A stretch of DNA of 8,311 bases from assembly GCA_021779415.1 (NCBI GenBank), contig JAJYAS010000120.1, forward strand, positions 1 through 8,311. Direction: 5' to 3'. The DNA comes from Bacillota bacterium (GTDB lineage: Bacteria; Bacillota_B; Desulfitobacteriia; Desulfitobacteriales; Desulfitobacteriaceae). How positions within the stretch are numbered: the stretch's first letter is position 1; every line of letters begins with the position of its first letter. A program made the translations under genes and the position numbers. Below the pieces are notes generated by a model, which searched no databases, was not told where the DNA came from, and was given only the letters and a program-made list of their open reading frames with translations. Shown here in pieces: positions 7,036-8,311 of the stretch.

Positions 7036-7716
7036 ATGGCTCGGATTGAAATCTATACCGGGCATTTTGGCAGCGGGAAAACAGAGGTTGTTATTAATCG
7101 GGCGTTGGCGTATGCAGCGCAGGGTGAAGTTGTTCATGTTGTGGATTTAGATATTGTCAAACCGTATTTTCGGTCCAGGGAAGCTCGTCACTTCTTAATA
7201 GAGGGTGGAATAAACTTAATCACTCCTGGGGGAGAACTCGAAAATGCGGATCTCCCGGTGATCAGTCCTAACGTTCTTGGTGCGATAACCAGTGCTCAAG
7301 GGAAGATTTTAGTCGATGTCGGTGGGGATCCAATGGGGGCTACAGCCTTGGGAGCCTTTGCTCAGCTGATTAGAAGTCAAGGATATGAAATGTTTTTAGT
7401 ATTAAACCCTTATCGTCCTTTCACGAACGATAGTTCTAAGGTAAGGAAGATGCTTCAGGATATCGAAAGTGCTTCTCGCTTAGAAGTAAACGGAATCATT
7501 AGTAACCCTAATCTTGGTCAGAGAACATTGCTAGTGGATCTGCGACTGGGATTACCCTTAGTAAAAGAGTTAGCTAAAACCTTAGGATTGCCCATCTCTT
7601 TTACCGCTCTCACGGAAAAGTATGCGGACCAACTCGTTTCTGAAGTTGAAGGGCCGATCCAGAAAGTGAAGAATTTCCTTCTTCCTCCATGGGAAATTGA
7701 AGAAGGGGCCACATAA
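7036..7716 (+). CDS. P-loop NTPase of unknown function (MinD/CobQ-like, SIMIBI type)
   Basis: This 226-residue soluble protein is probably a nucleotide-driven accessory factor; its role is not known to me. Walker A GHFGSGKT spans residues 9-16. VDLDIVKPYFRSRE (36-49) looks like the aspartate-bearing switch I region of SIMIBI NTPases, ILVDVGGDP (91-99) is the Walker B/switch II strand, and ISNPNLG (155-161) may contribute to base recognition. There is no signal peptide, membrane segment or metal-binding cysteine pair. ATG 7036 follows GAGGGGG by 7 bases, and only 14 bases separate its stop from the ferredoxin gene, so it belongs to the bcd-vor operon. That placement suggests a part in assembling or controlling the oxidoreductase, perhaps cluster or subunit maturation, but nothing in the sequence proves it. 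The family call is sound, the function open. Confidence 0.85.
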   Translation: MARIEIYTGHFGSGKTEVVINRALAYAAQGEVVHVVDLDIVKPYFRSREARHFLIEGGINLITPGGELENADLPVISPNVLGAITSAQGKILVDVGGDPMGATALGAFAQLIRSQGYEMFLVLNPYRPFTNDSSKVRKMLQDIESASRLEVNGIISNPNLGQRTLLVDLRLGLPLVKELAKTLGLPISFTALTEKYADQLVSEVEGPIQKVKNFLLPPWEIEEGAT

Positions 7717-7730
7717 GAGGAGGGACTTAG

Positions 7731-7943
7731 ATGCTAAAGGTTGAGTTTGATGAAGATCGCTGTAAAGGATGTGAGCTCTGTACAGATGCTTGCCCTAAAC
7801 ATATCGTTATCATGGCGGATCATATGAATGCGATGGGCTTTCACCCTGCCACTGTGATTGAACAAGAAAAGTGTATTTCTTGTGGCTTTTGTGCCAGAAT
7901 GTGTCCAGATGTTGTGATTACGGTGCGGAAGGAGGAGAACTAG
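7731..7943 (+). CDS. 2x[4Fe-4S] ferredoxin-type subunit of 2-oxoacid:ferredoxin oxidoreductase
   Basis: This 70-residue protein carries two complete [4Fe-4S] motifs: Cys11-Cys14-Cys17-Cys21-Pro and Cys48-Cys51-Cys54-Cys58-Pro. It would pass electrons from the thiamine-diphosphate site of the oxidoreductase to free ferredoxin. The 26-residue insert between the motifs and the position directly before an alpha-subunit gene fit the delta-type (KorD/VorD-like) subunit of four-subunit oxidoreductases rather than a free ferredoxin. ATG 7731 has a strong ribosome site, GAGGAGGG (7717-7724). Its stop (7941-7943) is two bases from the next start codon, indicating tight coupling with the alpha subunit. 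Subunit letter names differ between species, so no symbol is given. Confidence 0.9.
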   Translation: MLKVEFDEDRCKGCELCTDACPKHIVIMADHMNAMGFHPATVIEQEKCISCGFCARMCPDVVITVRKEEN

Positions 7944-7945
7944 CA

Positions 7946-8311
7946 ATGACTAGGGTACTTATGAAAGGAAACGAGGCCTTAGGAGAAGCGGCGATTCGTG
8001 CTGGTTGTCGGTATTTTTTTGGTTATCCCATTACCCCACAAAATGAAATTCCGCATTATTTGGCGAAGCGTCTTCCAGAAGTCGGAGGGGTATTTCTTCA
8101 AGCAGAGTCTGAGATTGCTGCCATCAACATGGTTTATGGAGCCGCTGGGAGTGGTGCACGGGTTATGACCTCTTCGTCGAGTCCTGGTATCAGTCTTAAA
8201 CAGGAAGGAATTACTTACATTGCAGGGGCGGAGCTTCCGTGTGTCATTGTTAACATGCAACGGGGAGGGCCGGGACTCGGTAGCATACAACCGGCTCAGT
8301 CTGATTATTTC
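7946..8311 (+). CDS. vorB: 2-oxoacid:ferredoxin oxidoreductase alpha subunit, N-terminal part (VorB-like; 3' end outside window)
   Basis: With its partners this subunit oxidises branched 2-oxoacids (for example 3-methyl-2-oxobutanoate) with CoA to acyl-CoA, CO2 and reduced ferredoxin. The frame is open from ATG 7946 to the window edge, giving 122 residues of an expected roughly 350. Visible family motifs are [16 protein letters not shown] (6-21), [15 protein letters not shown] (25-39), [15 protein letters not shown] (52-66) and [14 protein letters not shown] (75-88), all typical of the pyrimidine-binding domain I of the POR family. ATG 7946 follows GGAGGAG (7931-7937) by 8 bases; ATG 7961 would delete five residues and has no better ribosome site. 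The 2-oxoisovalerate assignment over 2-oxoglutarate (KorA) rests mainly on the upstream leucine dehydrogenase. Beta and gamma subunits should follow beyond 8311. Confidence 0.88.
   Translation, partial: MTRVLMKGNEALGEAAIRAGCRYFFGYPITPQNEIPHYLAKRLPEVGGVFLQAESEIAAINMVYGAAGSGARVMTSSSSPGISLKQEGITYIAGAELPCVIVNMQRGGPGLGSIQPAQSDYF

Noticed and set aside
7979..8290. 103-codon - strand open frame
   Set aside because: It is antisense to the alpha-subunit frame, whose conserved motifs explain the sequence; no ribosome site or recognisable protein features.
1..8311. CRISPR arrays, insertion sequences, tRNA/rRNA genes, riboswitches
   Set aside because: Reading through found no regularly spaced repeats, transposase-like proteins, conserved RNA elements or terminal inverted repeats.

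Overview
The window reads as chromosome from an anaerobic, spore-forming member of the Clostridia, probably of the Desulfosporosinus/Desulfitobacterium type. Three things suggest this: the sporulation pair spoIVB-spo0A, a sigma-54 regulon, and a ferredoxin-dependent 2-oxoacid oxidoreductase where aerobic Bacillus would use an NAD-linked dehydrogenase complex. The genus is inferred from gene content and protein character, not from any search. All genes lie on the + strand and nothing looks mobile or recently acquired.

Left part (1-3790): the C-terminal two thirds of recN (DNA repair ATPase), then spoIVB (sporulation signalling serine peptidase), then spo0A (master regulator of sporulation). 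Each is followed by its own intrinsic terminator. spo0A has a SigH-like promoter whose -10 region overlaps a perfect 0A box, and its likely start is the ATG at 2882 rather than the first ATG of the frame at 2855.

Right part (3791-8311): a PAS-PAS-AAA+-Fis sigma-54 activator with its own terminator, then an operon of leucine dehydrogenase (bcd), an uncharacterised P-loop NTPase, a 2x[4Fe-4S] ferredoxin subunit and the start of a 2-oxoacid:ferredoxin oxidoreductase alpha subunit (vorB-like), which runs off the right edge. A consensus -24/-12 promoter stands in front of bcd. A related element built on TGCA-N6-TGCA occurs both before the regulator gene and before the bcd promoter, which makes it a candidate activator binding site.

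Together the right part encodes a regulated pathway for branched-chain amino acids: leucine dehydrogenase deaminates Leu/Val/Ile to 2-oxoacids, and the oxidoreductase converts these with CoA to branched acyl-CoA, CO2 and reduced ferredoxin. The order recN-spoIVB-spo0A-(sigma-54 activator)-bcd recalls the spo0A-bkdR-bcd-bkd neighbourhood of Bacillus subtilis, with the lipoamide-dependent Bkd complex apparently replaced by a ferredoxin enzyme.
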